Assembly (NCBI GenBank): GCA_029207755.1
Contig: JARCOQ010000002.1
Coordinates: 58,507,172 to 58,571,171, forward strand
Source: Chamaea fasciata
Taxonomy: Eukaryota > Chordata > Aves > Passeriformes > Sylviidae
Direction of reading: 5' to 3'
Length of the DNA: 64,000 nt
Shown: in pieces, positions 37,292-48,844 of the stretch
How positions within the stretch are numbered: the stretch's first letter is position 1
Layout of the letters: every line of letters starts with the position of its first letter
Program-made: the position numbers and the translations under genes
The notes under the pieces: model-generated
The model's input: the letters and a program-made list of their open reading frames with translations, nothing else
What the model was told of the DNA's origin: nothing
Database searches by the model: none

Positions 37292-39727
37292 CATAATAAT
37301 TGATATTACCGAGTATTTTTCATCTAATAAAAAAAGTCAAGTAAGAAATAGCATTATCAGTGCAAGACATTATAGGATGTTGAAGTTAACAGAAAAAAAT
37401 ATGAAAAATATAATCCACAAATGAAAGCACATTACCTGTGTAAGGCCAGGAAAGATGAATTTTTCTGGGTTGAACTGATTCTATTTACTGAGCGAATATT
37501 ACATATCAGCTTGCTTTAGAGAAGCACCTAGTTAATATTTCTGCAGCTTGAAGTAATTTTTTAATTTCTTGAGAGAGTTTGCAATGGCTTTCGAAACAAT
37601 TTCTTTTAACTGAGTTGTGTGATGCTTGGTCAGTTAAATGGCTTTAGTGTCTTCAAACACAGCCTGTTTTTCAAGGAAAAAGAAAGGTTTAAAAAATATT
37701 GATAGGGTAGAATTATGATGAAAATTTAAAATAATGAAAATTCTCTGATTATGATGATCAAACTTAAAAATATCTGGCTACATGGCAAGCTTCATATCGA
37801 ATTCATACCACAAGCAGGATTCTTCTATTTGACAACTGTCTGTCAAAATTCAAACCTGCAGACTCAGTGAAACATGGGGTTCTGGCTTGTACTTTTATGC
37901 ATATTTTAGTATTACTTATTGTTTCTACAAGGACAAACATATTAATGAAAATTTTACTACCAAAAGACTTTTCCAAAATACATATCCAGTGGAAGATTAT
38001 ATATGATAGAACAACAGCAGATTTTCTGGGGTCATACTTAGAGGAAACTAAAAAAAGTAATGACTTTTAAAAAGCATAATTTTCTGTTTAAAAAACCCTA
38101 ACCTTTTAAAAGAAAAATAACTATCTTCCTGAATAGTTATTTATTCATTGTGGTCATAGGTAAGTATTACTGATTTTTAGCTAAATGTGTAGGGAAAAAC
38201 AGTTTAAAATACATTTATGATGAGTTAGGGCAACAGAGTTTCACGCACTTTTGATAGCTATAAGCCTGTTGCAGACGTGGATAACTTAGAATGTTTTCGT
38301 AAGAATTGCCAACGTTTATGGTTCAGTAAATTATTCTATATGAGTTTTTTAATTAAGAAGAAGAAAAAAAACTATTTTAGGTCTATGAAAATAAACAACA
38401 TTCTTAAATTATGAGGAATACATACAGCACTCTGCTGTAAATCATGTGGTAATCTTTAGAAGGTGAGAAGAGGAACCAGATGAAAAAAGAAGTAGGATGA
38501 CTACCAGTTTAAAGGGAGCAGTCCATTAACTGTCTAGTCAAAGAGTGTACTTAAAGAGCAACATAAACTAACAAACCTATGAACTTTTTTACAGGAAACC
38601 TAGATTTATCTCAAACTCAAGTCTTTGGGAAATTCTGTGAGACTTATATGCCCAGATCAGTTTATTTATAATCTGTTAATATAGGATCTTGAATTTGTCA
38701 TGAATCCTGTGTCTTTGGATCAAAGTATATCAAATTTCAACAAGATTTAAATATTTACTTCTCACAATGTACGTGAGTTTGGATTAGTATTTAAGATTTC
38801 ATAGAAATCAATAAAAGCAGTAATACTTGGATTATAATTGAATCCTAAGATATTTGTAATGAAATTTAGATCTGTTTTTCTGGTTCTTTTTTTAACTTGA
38901 TACCTCCTGTTTAATTCAGAACATGAAATACCTTCAGCACAATTCAGAAATAAACATTTACACAAGATGCTGACATTCAGAGTAAGAAAACAGTACAGTA
39001 GAGAAGAAGAACTGGCAAAACTAGCTTTCTACATGAACCATGAGAAAATGCATGGTTACCTTTAAAATGAATAGACTTTCATGCTTTGAGGAATGTAGTT
39101 GAAATGAGAAAAAATTTCTGCATGGAGAGATTTTTCCATTACCGGTTTCCTTGTATTTTCTTCCAAAACATCCTTGGTCAGATAGATGAGCAACATGTCA
39201 CACTGAACGCTAGATCAACTATTACTCCGATATGATGTGATTCTATGTGGATGTGAATAAATACATCTCACAGACTTTTCCCTTTTGCAACCAGATTTAC
39301 AGAAAAAAAAAAAAAAAAGGTGAAATCCTGTCCATAAGAAACACAAACTCCAAGTACTGTTATGAATGCAACTACACAGAAAATAATACACATATAGGAG
39401 TTTTGCTGAATAAATGCCTCAAGGAAAACTGCTACTGTTATTGCTACTCTAGTAATTGTTAAGACCTTACAAAAAGAATTTGTAAGCTTCGGGACAAAGA
39501 ACATCTAAACCAATGCACTTACACTTCTTAAATTTTAGGCAAAATTCTTGCCAAAATTTGAAAGCCTTGTCAGGGAATTTAGGAAGTGAGGCCATGAGAC
39601 CAACTATTAAATCCTTTGAAATATGCTGTCTTGGGAGACATCTGTATGAGCACAAAGTGGAGAAATACTGAATAAAAAGGATTGGTGCTGGCTAAATAGC
39701 AAATAATTAGGCATGATAGGAAAAGAT

Positions 39728-40190
39728 ATGCTAATGTCTTTACAAAGACTTTGATGGGTGAGGGCATGGGTGTTAATGACTTTGAAATGGGTTTTAATAT
39801 CTCTACCAACCTCAAACCCCAAGTTTGCAACAGAACTCAGACAATATGACTTCTGAACTTTAGGGTAATAGACAAATGGGTCAGCTCAAAGTCTATCAAG
39901 CAGATAGCCTGAACTTCTGACATGAACGTGACATGTTCAAGGGGAGAGTATGTGGTAGCAATTCAGGGAGGTTGTACCTCCATAGTACCTCAAATGATGG
40001 GGAAAGGAAGGGAGCAATGTGGGGCTAGGAGTTAGGGATAAAAGGAGGCTGCGTCCTCAGAAACCTCAAGAGAAAAATCCAGCAGTGGTGTGCCCCAGAG
40101 GACTCTCTTGCTTTATTTGAGAAAAGTTGCAGGACTCCTGTCTCTTTTGTGGACACTGTCTTTTCACAGCCAGGTTTTCCTCAGAGGCAT
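39728..40190 (+). mobile_element. LTR-like repeat, left copy of a diverged pair
   Basis: This block aligns along its length with 41727-42165 in the same direction. Shared runs include TGATGGGTGAGGG, TGGGTGTTAATG, TTTGAAATGGGT, a promoter-like GGATAAAAGGAGGCTGCGTCCTC (from about 40036) and GCAGGACTCCTGTCTC. The order (TATA-like box, about 70-80 bases, polyadenylation site, short tail) is that of an LTR on the plus strand. In this copy the polyadenylation hexamer is destroyed (TGAGAAAA). Many substitutions and small gaps separate the two copies, so the pair is old. Whether this copy and 41727-42165 are the two ends of one provirus or separate solo LTRs is not settled. Confidence 0.65.
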
Positions 40191-41439
40191 GTGTGCTAAC
40201 TGATCTGCTGTGACACTGTGAGAAGAGATTGTGAATCCTGCAGGCTGTCAAGAACTCTTCATTAGAACTATTATCTTTGTAGGGATTTTGCATAGCATCC
40301 AGAAGTTAATTTATTTTTCCTTAGTAAATACATTTTAAATTAGCCATATAACATATATCCATGTACACAATTCACCTTTGGGCTTAGTTAAGGCAATAAA
40401 CATGTAAGTTTCTAGACCAAGCTGGTTTTGAGATAAGAAGAGAAAGTAGAGTTAGAAAAGAGCTTGTGCAACTTTTCTTACACAGACTTTGTGTGTTTAA
40501 GTACAAGTTTCTGAGTAGTAAGCAGGTATTAGAAGGGAAAATTCTGTGCTTTATCTATCACAGAAGATTAGGCTGGATGAGCATAACCTCAAACTAAAAT
40601 GAGAATCTATCTGTTTGCTAGACCAGTGAATATTATCCTTCTAGCGAGACTTTAGTATCTGAACTGGGTACCAAGCCTTAAGGCAATGTGTTTAAATGTT
40701 ATATAGCATTCAGAGGGTAAAAGAAAAGAAAACAAAAGAAAAGAAAAGAAAACAAAATCAAGCAAAAAAAAAAAAAAAAGAAAAGAAAAAAGAAATAAAA
40801 ATTACTTGCACTAAAACTACTAAAACTAATCTGTTGTTTCCTGAACTGGTAAGACCCGAGAAAACTGTACACAGCTCCTGGGATAAAAAGTATGTCTTGT
40901 TCACTCAGCAATGAACTTTCTGGACAATATATCGGTGTTGACAGTCTTTCATGACTACATGTGTGGACCTTTATCTAAAGCATGGTTAGCTGAAAGTTAT
41001 AGGTAGGAAGGCTTTAGGCTTTATTTCAATTACACAGGTGTTTTGCTAGAGGTAAGGAATAGATCACATTCTCATAGAAAAGGAGTAATGAGGCATAAAA
41101 ATAAACAGTGTCCTGATGACACCTCATCCTAAATAATCCATGTGACCGGCTGTAGAGGTTGAGATGGATGCTGCTCTGCTGCTTTGCTGGAGGAGTTTGT
41201 CAGTGGGTGGGGTGGGTGAGGAGGTGATGTCAGTCATGTCCCACATGTGATGGTGAGAACAGATCAGCTGAGATGGTGGTGACTGAGGCATTCCATCCAC
41301 ACAGGCACAAAGCCAAAAACTAGCTCCTAGCTTCCAGGAAATTAAGAAAGAAAGAAAAATAGGCTTAAAAGTGTCCTTTGAGAGGCAATGTCTTTACAGG
41401 CAAAGGAAAGCCTTTTACTTACCAAAAGGGTTGTTGACC
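40191..41439. other. Sequence between the two LTR-like copies
   Basis: If 39728-42165 were one provirus this would be its interior, but I find no gag, protease, RT or envelope motif in any frame. It contains an A-rich repeat (40719-40801), AT-rich unique DNA, and a G-rich stretch at about 41150-41290 (GGGTGGGGTGGGTGAGGAGG). I favour unrelated or very heavily deleted sequence. Confidence 0.45.
40719..40801. repeat. AAAAG-type A-rich repeat
   Basis: AAAAG and AAAAC units surround a 16-A run. The antisense frame gives a phenylalanine-rich artefact. Confidence 0.9.
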
Positions 41440-41720
41440 GTTAGAACAGCATTATGGAAACTTCCCAGTATAACTATTCATCACACTCCCTGGCGGTCAC
41501 ACTCCCACGACCAGAGACTTTACTGTGACCAAAACTCCTTTGCAGTGGGCAGCTCCAGTGACCAATGTGCCCCTCTTTGCTCCTCACACGCTCCCTTCCA
41601 CAGTCAGACAGGGTTTCCTCACTAGTTTGACTCCAGGTTTCCCACGGCAGAGTTTCAGATGTCTCTGATAGGAAAGATACACATCTAATGACCATACCAA
41701 CAATTATTATAATTATTTAA
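41440..41720. repeat. GC-richer dispersed repeat, copy 1
   Basis: The segment TTTCCTCACTAG..TTGACTCCAGGTTTCCCACGGCAGAGT (41609-41655, gaps here are mine) recurs in diverged form at 52728-52770 (TTTCCTCACCGGCTCGACCT, then CAGGTTTTTCACAGCAGAGT). Both copies have CACACTCCC/CACACCCCC runs to the left and an AT-rich stretch (AATTA-type) to the right. It directly precedes the LTR-like copy at 41727. It may be the leader or tail region of the same retroelement or a separate repeat; no family name can be given. Confidence 0.6.
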
Positions 41721-41726
41721 TTATAG

Positions 41727-42165
41727 CTAATGTCTATACCAACAATGTGATGGGTGAGGGTATGGGTGTTAATGTCTTTGAAATGGGTCTTAATGTCTCT
41801 ATCAAATCCAAGACACATGTTTGTTACAGAACCCGAACATTCTGACTCCTGAAACAGACAAATAGGTCCACACGAGCCAGAGTTTCTGAATTTTGGGGTA
41901 AAATGACAGATTCAAGGGGAAAGGTAGGTGGTTTGGGAAGACAGTACCTTCCTGGTACCTCAACAAATGCGGAAAGGAAGAGGGCAACGTGTGGCTGGGA
42001 GTTTAGGATAAAAGAAGGCTGCATCCTCTGAAAACTTCAGAGACAAACCCCACAGTGGTATACCTCAGAGGATACTCTCGCTTTAATTGAATAAAGGAGC
42101 AGGACTCCTCTGTCTCCTTTTTGGACACTAGCTTTTCATAGCGTGATTTTCTGCACATCTCCTTC
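41727..42165 (+). mobile_element. LTR-like repeat, right copy of the pair
   Basis: This is a diverged duplicate of 39728-40190. It keeps a promoter-like GGATAAAAG (42006-42014) and an intact AATAAA (42090-42095) about 80 bases downstream, followed by GGAGCAGGACTCC and a T-rich stretch with GGACAC. That is a believable U3-R-U5 layout on the plus strand. Similarity to the left copy stops near 42165 (TTTTCATAGCGTGATTTTC), and the equivalent place in the left copy is about 40190, which suggests a true element edge. Target duplications were not found. Confidence 0.67.
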
Positions 42166-42255
42166 CATAAAGCCATTTAATCACAGCACAGTAACCCAGG
42201 AACAGCCTGAGCCAGTGCCCCAGAGGATTACCCCACCACGGAAACCCTGCGTTTT

Positions 42256-42293
42256 TATAGCCTCAGAGTCCACAGATGGACTCTGAGGCTATA
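42256..42293. repeat. Perfect hairpin, 16-bp arms and 6-base loop
   Basis: TATAGCCTCAGAGTCC (42256-42271) is exactly reverse-complemented at 42278-42293, separated by ACAGAT. Unlike most local palindromes it is not AT-only: half of each arm is G/C, so chance is an unlikely source. It lies just upstream of the CR1 piece at 42310, close to that element's 5' truncation point. A DNA cruciform, an RNA stem, or an inverted copy made while the CR1 end was joined are all possible. Confidence 0.95.
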
Positions 42294-42309
42294 GAAGACT
42301 TTCTCTTCT

Positions 42310-42456
42310 GTCACCAGTCCTGGAGGTATTTAAAAGACCTGTAAACAAGGTGCTTAGGGACATGGCCTAATGGTGAACTTGGTAGCGTTAGTTCAATGGC
42401 TAGACTTGGTCATAGTAAGGGTCTTTTCCAACACAAATTGTTCTATGATTCTATGA
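42310..42456 (+). mobile_element. CR1 LINE 3' end with octamer tail
   Basis: CCTGGAGGTATTTAAAAGAC (42319-42338) is followed by GGTGCTTAGGGACATGG, GGTGAACTTGG, and GGGTCTTTTCCAACAC, ending with TTCTATGATTCTATG (42441-42455). This is a textbook CR1 3' UTR and terminal repeat, the best-preserved CR1 tail in the window. Only about 150 bases are present, a strongly 5'-truncated copy. Confidence 0.93.
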
Positions 42457-45400
42457 CATGTCCAACACCTAGGTTCAGAATAGAAATCCAACTTTCAACC
42501 AGATTACTTCTATTTAAAGAATGTTTTATACACATAAGATGTTTTTAAAGCAAAGACGCTTAATGCTTTTTCAATTGAATCAGGTTTTACACTGACAATG
42601 GCTGAGACATTAGGGAAGCTTAGCAGGTAAGTTTTCTCTGCTTTGAAATTTCACATTATCACCAGGACATCAGTCAGTGTTGGAGGATGATCAATCAATA
42701 TTTCCACTTCTATCTGGTGAACTTTGGGATTATGTAGATACCTTGTTATTACACTCAACAAAATTTTATGTAAAATTTTCATTCATAGAAGTAGGTGGTT
42801 AACATTAGCACAACCAAATAATGCAAGAGAAAATATAACTGCAAAAACCAAGAAAACCAATCCCTTCTAATGTGACTTATTTTCTCTCAGTATTTTTTAA
42901 TTTTAAGACATTCATCAGTATAATTTTTTGGATAAACAGCTGATTTTCACTTTGTTTTTCATGCTGTAGGTGCTCAAAACTTGATAATTATCACTGTTGT
43001 TTTCATTATTATTACTATTATTATTATTGCTACTATTGTTACAATTTTTCTGCAAAACCGTTTTGATTTTGCAATTTCAAAACTGCTTGTAGGCAATGTG
43101 ATTCTGCTTCTGACAACTTACAGTTTCATGCTTTGCCTTGTGACACGTCTAACAGTAAAAAGTTATTCATTTTGGTTTCATTCACAGGATCAGCAATCTG
43201 GTACAGTCTCCAGGGGAAGGAGATCAGCTGCTCAGCTAGTCAAATACTGCCATCAGCACAAAGTGTAATTGTAAAAAAGATGTTCTGTGGCTACCATCTT
43301 TAAGCCATCTTCTTAAAAGAGTGACAATTTTCTTCTGTTTTGTAGCTTATTATATATAGTGTAAATCTACAGGGAAACTTCCTTCTTTACCATGTTCACC
43401 TAATCCCTCTCTGTCAAATGCTGTCACAAAATTTAACCTTTTGTTATGAGTAAGAGTGAATCACTTCTTTGAAGCTGAATTTCAGTTCTCAAATTTACAG
43501 CCTGACTGAGGAGATTTCGCTGTCACACCTGCATTAACATTCAGCCTCACAGCAGCTGAAATAAACAGCCTTGTAAAGGTTACTCCATTTTCATGTTAGG
43601 TTTGCTATCAGTTCTGTGAGAGTAAGTCTACAGGACATTTTGTGCATTGACTCCAAACCTTTCCAGGAAATCAATGCACCATAAAATATCTGAAGCAGTC
43701 CAAAGTTTACTCTATTAGTCATTAACTTAATCAACTGCTGATCAGACAAGACATAGATAGTATATAACACAAAATCTGTTCACTTAGATTGTCAATATTT
43801 GGCCTTATTTTTGTATCTTAATGGAACACTAGTCTAATTACCAGTAGATTTATCTGTATAGGTTAGTAAAAGAAACTGTTTTCCCCTTAACAAGAGAGCT
43901 GGTGGAATCAGAGTTGGCATTTCCATTATTTCATTTTCTAATTCCAAAAGCAACTGATGAAACCTTAATGAACTGGATGCTTTCAAACTGTCATTAATCT
44001 CTGCCTGAAGTTCTTTAATAGAATTATTAGTCTCAGAGAACAACAACCCAATAGGACAACCCAAATCCCCCAAACCAACTAAACAAACACACAACCCATC
44101 AAGTAAACAGTCAATTGTCAATCTGTGGGCTTTCTTCATGAATGATATGAGGCAGTCCTACTCTTTTGTAAGCAAAATTTGATGGGCCTGGAGGAAATAT
44201 CCCTTTAACAGAATAAATAAATACACTTATCCAAAGTGAATGGATATCACTTGGGAGGAAAATCTGCATGTGCCTGTGTTTGATGTAGAGGTAGTAAAGA
44301 GAATGGGAATTACAAATCCCACTGCAAAAGTGGCATTTCTATAATTTATTTCTGCAGTACTGTATCACTGCAGCAATATATGCAGTGACAATAAAAACTC
44401 CAAGATGTAAAATCTTAGCTGTTTTGTGGTACTTGATGAAAGTCTGGTGTCAGGCTGGGTGAGCCAGAGAAATAGATGAAGAATGCAATGCATTTTAAGT
44501 TTGCATACGAGCATATGCTCATACAGCATTTCCTATGTTGTGATAAATACTTCTAAATAATTTGCATAATATATATTCTTTTGCTTTTGGTGCTTTCAAA
44601 ACTACACAGTAGACACTAGTTTTAAACTTGCATGTAATGAGCTTGGTACAGGGTTGAATTTGTTTTTATTTTATTTATTTCTTGTTTCATGGAAAAAAAT
44701 GTCGTCAAATGCTGATTGCTTCCAGCCATTGAATTTATACAATAACACTTGTAGAAATGAACTTTTTTCTTGAATGAGAGCTAAATTTTAAAGCAAGATA
44801 GTGCATATAAAATCTGTAAATATGAAAGTCTAAGAGAAGGTCCCATCCTTTAAAAAACTCTTTTAAAAAACTGCAAAAATGATTTGTTTTCTTCACATGC
44901 CCACATTCATTAAAAAAAGTTTCATAATGGAGGTTTCTGTTGCAAATCTTATTCATTTGCTTATTTCTGTTTCTGAAGGGTGCACATTTTTCTGTATGAA
45001 CTTTAAAAATTAATACAGTTGTACATAAGAAAAAAATCAATGCTACATGTCAGCATACATATATTATGCCTGAGCTTACAGGGGAATGAAAGATATCCTG
45101 TATAGATAGGTTTGTGCACTATTTGAAATCTTTCAAATACTTTGTAATCCAGACTACATTACTGTATGAAATATTTATGCTGTGTTGAAACTTTTTTTTT
45201 CTTTTTTTTTTTTTCTTTTTTTTTTTTTGTGATTTCCTAGTGTGTGTGACACTATTTAAAATTTGGGCTATATTGATTTTTAGTTCTATTTGAGTTGTGA
45301 TTACATGTGGAAAACTCACCATGTTTTTTACTCAAAATTGAGTAGACATTATGTTCTTTATAAAGTTAACAAGATGCATGATTTTTTGTTTGATCCACAT

Positions 45401-48084
45401 AGTAAACTGGGATTTTTGAATGTCACTAACTGCAAATGGTCATTTGTACAAAGATGGACTTTGGCTAGAAATATGATTATAGTCTGCAAAAATTTTTATT
45501 TTCTTATGGTGGCTCATCTAGGGAAAAGGAACAGCATTTTTTCTATTGGAATCTGATGTTTATTCCTAGCAACCTTATTCTTAACATATCCTGAAAAACA
45601 TAAGATTAAGTGTTTTCAATATCCTTCAATTTTATTTTTTTTTTTGATCTTCTTTCATTTTTTTCTTACTTCCCTCCAATTTCCTGGAAGGGACTCCATT
45701 TCTGTTCATTATCTTTCGACTGTCATCTGAGATCCTTTGGGGTCTGCTACCTGGACAAACAGAACCAAATACCAAAGTTTCAGGGGAAAAAATAAAAAAA
45801 ACCCCACTTTTTATTATCTTCCTTACATGTATTGTTACTCACCCTCATGAAAGTAAATTCAAGAAAATGTTACATAGCTAAGCAAAATCAATGACAAAAT
45901 CAACAATATTAACTGTTGTGCAATCATGTCTGATCGTTTTACCCTCTAGAGGCAAAAGATGCACCATAGGTATGAGCTCTGCAGGTGTTTCAGCGCAGCT
46001 GGATGACCAATATCAGAAGAAGCCAGGTCCTATGTAACAAGCAGAATTACAATACCACATCATGACAGCATTTAGACAAAGGCTTTGGTTTCCTCTCCTC
46101 AGAGGGCACAAATATTTGAATTTTGACATTTTGCAACTTGTTTCGTCCAACCTGACCAGAACTTGTATTTGTCTAGTAATAGGATTAGTATGTCACTGCT
46201 GTAACAACTAAACCCTACTTCTAGTGTGCAAAATGTGACGACATTTTGTTTAATATGCAATAAATGCCACTGACTGTGCAATGACTGCTGATCAAGGAAA
46301 TTACGAATGCTTACACAGTAAACCAGAATACAGTTATTTAAAAATTACTCTTTTAGATTTTCAAGTCAAAGATATTTGACTTCAAATACTCAAATATGCA
46401 AATGTATTTTTCAATATTGCTAACATACAAAACATGAGCAGGCTGGGGGACATTAATTTATTTAGAAGTGGTACTGGATTATTTACAAAAAATCCGTGTT
46501 TGGCAAGTATGTTTGGATGGCTTTGGAGTTCTGCTAGCTTGTAGACTAAGGAAAGGGAGAAAAAATGGAAACCCGAGGGATCAAACTATAAAGTCTGCAA
46601 TACTGAGAAATTTGGGGAAAAAATCATGAAGCTACAAGGATCCCAAGGTTTCTAAACTCTAGGGCTCTGAAGTAAGACTATGAATATCCACTGGATCTAC
46701 TCAGCAGAGCAAACCAACATGGCCTTGGAGCTTGTGTCTTATCAGTTCAACAGAATCAGATGCACTAGAGGGAGGGGGCTGCTGCAGTGTGCCTGACCTC
46801 CCTATTTCCTGAGCAGAAGGTCATTCTTAAAAGACATGAAAAAACACCAGTATCTCATGAGACATAGAATACTGACAAAGCTATATATAAGAAAACAATG
46901 AAAAAATTGAGAAAGCAAGAAAATCCCAAAACTTTTCTGAAGTTTCAGAAAGGTTTATTTTCACTCAAAATCAAAACTGTTTCTTACAATACCTCTGAGT
47001 ATGAATATGAAACTGCTCTTGGGAGCTAACCTCTTCGTCCCCTCTTGTAAAGTCCTCTTTTTGTGTTTAATAAACTGAAATGTGGTCTTCCCTTCACTGG
47101 TTTTTAATAAATTCCTCATCTTTACATGAAGATGTTCTGTGTCAGGCCTGGTGACCTACCTCTCACCTCCTGACACAGCAAGTAGATTTAGCAATATAAC
47201 TGAAGAATATTTTAAAACTGAAGTAATGGTCAGGCAACTGTCTGATCTAAATCCCACAGGGTACCATGCAATTCTTAGTTCCTCTTGGGTGAGCAAAACC
47301 TTCCATCTTTCACTGTGAACAGCTCATTTAACACATTAGAAGGTATTATCTTGCCTTGTAAAGCTCAGGCAAAAAAAAAATCCCAAGTAAAAATTGAAGC
47401 ATTATTATAGCTCAAGGGTGTCTTACCTGCACACGAGAGACCATTGGGCTATTCATCTTGATCAGAAAAAGAGATGGTTCCAGGAAAAGACACTGAGAAC
47501 AACTTTATCTTCTCCCTCTAATGATACAAAAACAAGACAGGTATGAACTTACAGCTCAGTCCATAGCTCAGGAAGGGGGAATGTTGTCCCCCTGGCTATG
47601 TCACAGGCTTCCCCTGGGATCTTTTGCAGTTATTTCTGTCCAGACTGGTTAGATGGTGAAATCTTCACCCATGAAGGTGTATCTGTGAATCTGTGTTGTA
47701 GACATGGAGGGCTTCAGTTTCTTAATGCCTAATGTGAATTTCAATCTACTGTCTCCCACAATATAGTTTTCATCAATATTAAAAGAAGATGTTCTGATGA
47801 CTGAGATGATCCATGTAAATCTGCATGTTTTGTATTTGTATGGATAGCTACTAAGTCTGTGGGGGAGGCATGAGAGCCTAAAAATTTATGATAAATGGCT
47901 TAAACATTGTTACAAAAAGACTTTGCCCATTATGTCAAAACTGTATAAAGTTGCTGCTGCCACCAAAGCCCGTTCCTCATCCAAATATGCTTCCTGACAG
48001 GAGCTGGACTGTGATAAAGGTGGTACTATTCTGTAGTTATCTGTGGCTTAAGAAGAAGAACATGCCCACAAGGAAATTCAAACC
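42457..48084. other. Gene-less unique sequence
   Basis: No exon or recognisable transposon is seen. An ATT-rich stretch lies at 43003-43040 and a T-rich tract at 45190-45229. The parts 43400-43770 and 45950-46300 look like balanced single-copy DNA. Around 46990-47110 there is TTTGTGTTTAATAAACTG, which could be an LTR polyadenylation region, but the rest of an LTR is not readable. Confidence 0.5.
45190..45229. repeat. T-rich tract with single Cs
   Basis: About 40 bases of T broken by isolated C. Low complexity. Confidence 0.9.
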
Positions 48085-48560
48085 CTGAAAATGAGCTGTG
48101 GCTGGGTTCAGTGGGGGCAAGCCACAGCCCACAGGCTCCTACATGAGGCCTTCCACCGGAGCACTGCACATGATGCAGAGCGATGCAACAGATCCAGAGT
48201 CTGCTGCAAGACACTGTGTCAAACTTCCCTCCACCACCAAGAGGAGTTACCTGGGCATTCCCACCTGGCCTGAACATATGATAGTTCATTGAACCCTCTT
48301 TCTTTCAGGACCCTCACCACTGGGAAGACCATAAAAAGAGGACTAATGGGAGACTGTCAGGAACCATAGAGTGTTGATATTTTCTACTTAATCTGTCTCT
48401 TTGTCACTTGCTTTCTGTCCTGCCCTCCCTCTCCTTCTCTCTCTATTCCTCATTTACTGTTAAATAAAATTTATGCATCAACTTCAGCATATGGTCTCAT
48501 TTGTACCTTAATTTGGTTAGAGGCATCTCTCTAACAATTTTAATAACCTGATCTTAAAGG
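48085..48560 (+). mobile_element. LTR-like unit of an endogenous retrovirus
   Basis: A TATA-like CCATAAAAAGAGG (48329-48341) is followed about 140 bases later by AATAAA (48473-48478). In between lie GGGAGACTGTCAGG and a pyrimidine-rich stretch of CTCT units, and downstream there is GGTTAGAGGCATCTCTCTAAC. This layout, and the phrases AGGCATCTCTCTAACAA and TGTTAAATAAAATT, recall LTRs seen in bird genomes. The 5' part (48085-48300) is GC-richer with no protein motif. The exact ends and target duplication are not readable, so the limits are approximate. It adjoins a CR1 on its right, about 285 bases away. Confidence 0.58.
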
Positions 48561-48844
48561 GAGGGAAGAAAGAAAAAAAAAAATAAAGGGATTTGAATCA
48601 GCTGGATCCTGTACAGTGTTTTATTCTTGTCTTGCTGTTCAATTTGTTCAAGTGTATACTTATTTAATTGTAATGTAAAATTTACTTTAATTTCTTAGGC
48701 TTTAAAAAGTCTAAGCATTCTGGGTCTATCACACCAGACCAAAAAGTTTTGACTTTTTTCTTTTTTTTAACCTGCTGTAATCTGTCTTGTTTGGCTGGGG
48801 TTTATTTTATCCATGGCAGCATGCATGGTGCTGCGGTTTTAGTT
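48561..48844. other. Spacer between LTR-like unit and CR1
   Basis: AT-rich sequence without recognisable features. Confidence 0.5.

Larger units (their letters stand above)
36296..39727. other. Gene-less unique sequence
   Basis: No gene is recognised. The part 36640-36900 is less AT-rich than the rest and could be an unrecognised repeat. Simple repeats are listed separately. Confidence 0.5.

Noticed and set aside
40191..41439. Retroviral coding interior between the two LTR-like copies
   Set aside because: No gag, protease, RT, integrase or envelope motif was found in any frame, so it is described only as intervening sequence.
42360..42400. tRNA-like phrase GGTAGCGTTAGTTCAATGGC
   Set aside because: It is part of the CR1 3' UTR; no cloverleaf arms or B box fit around it.
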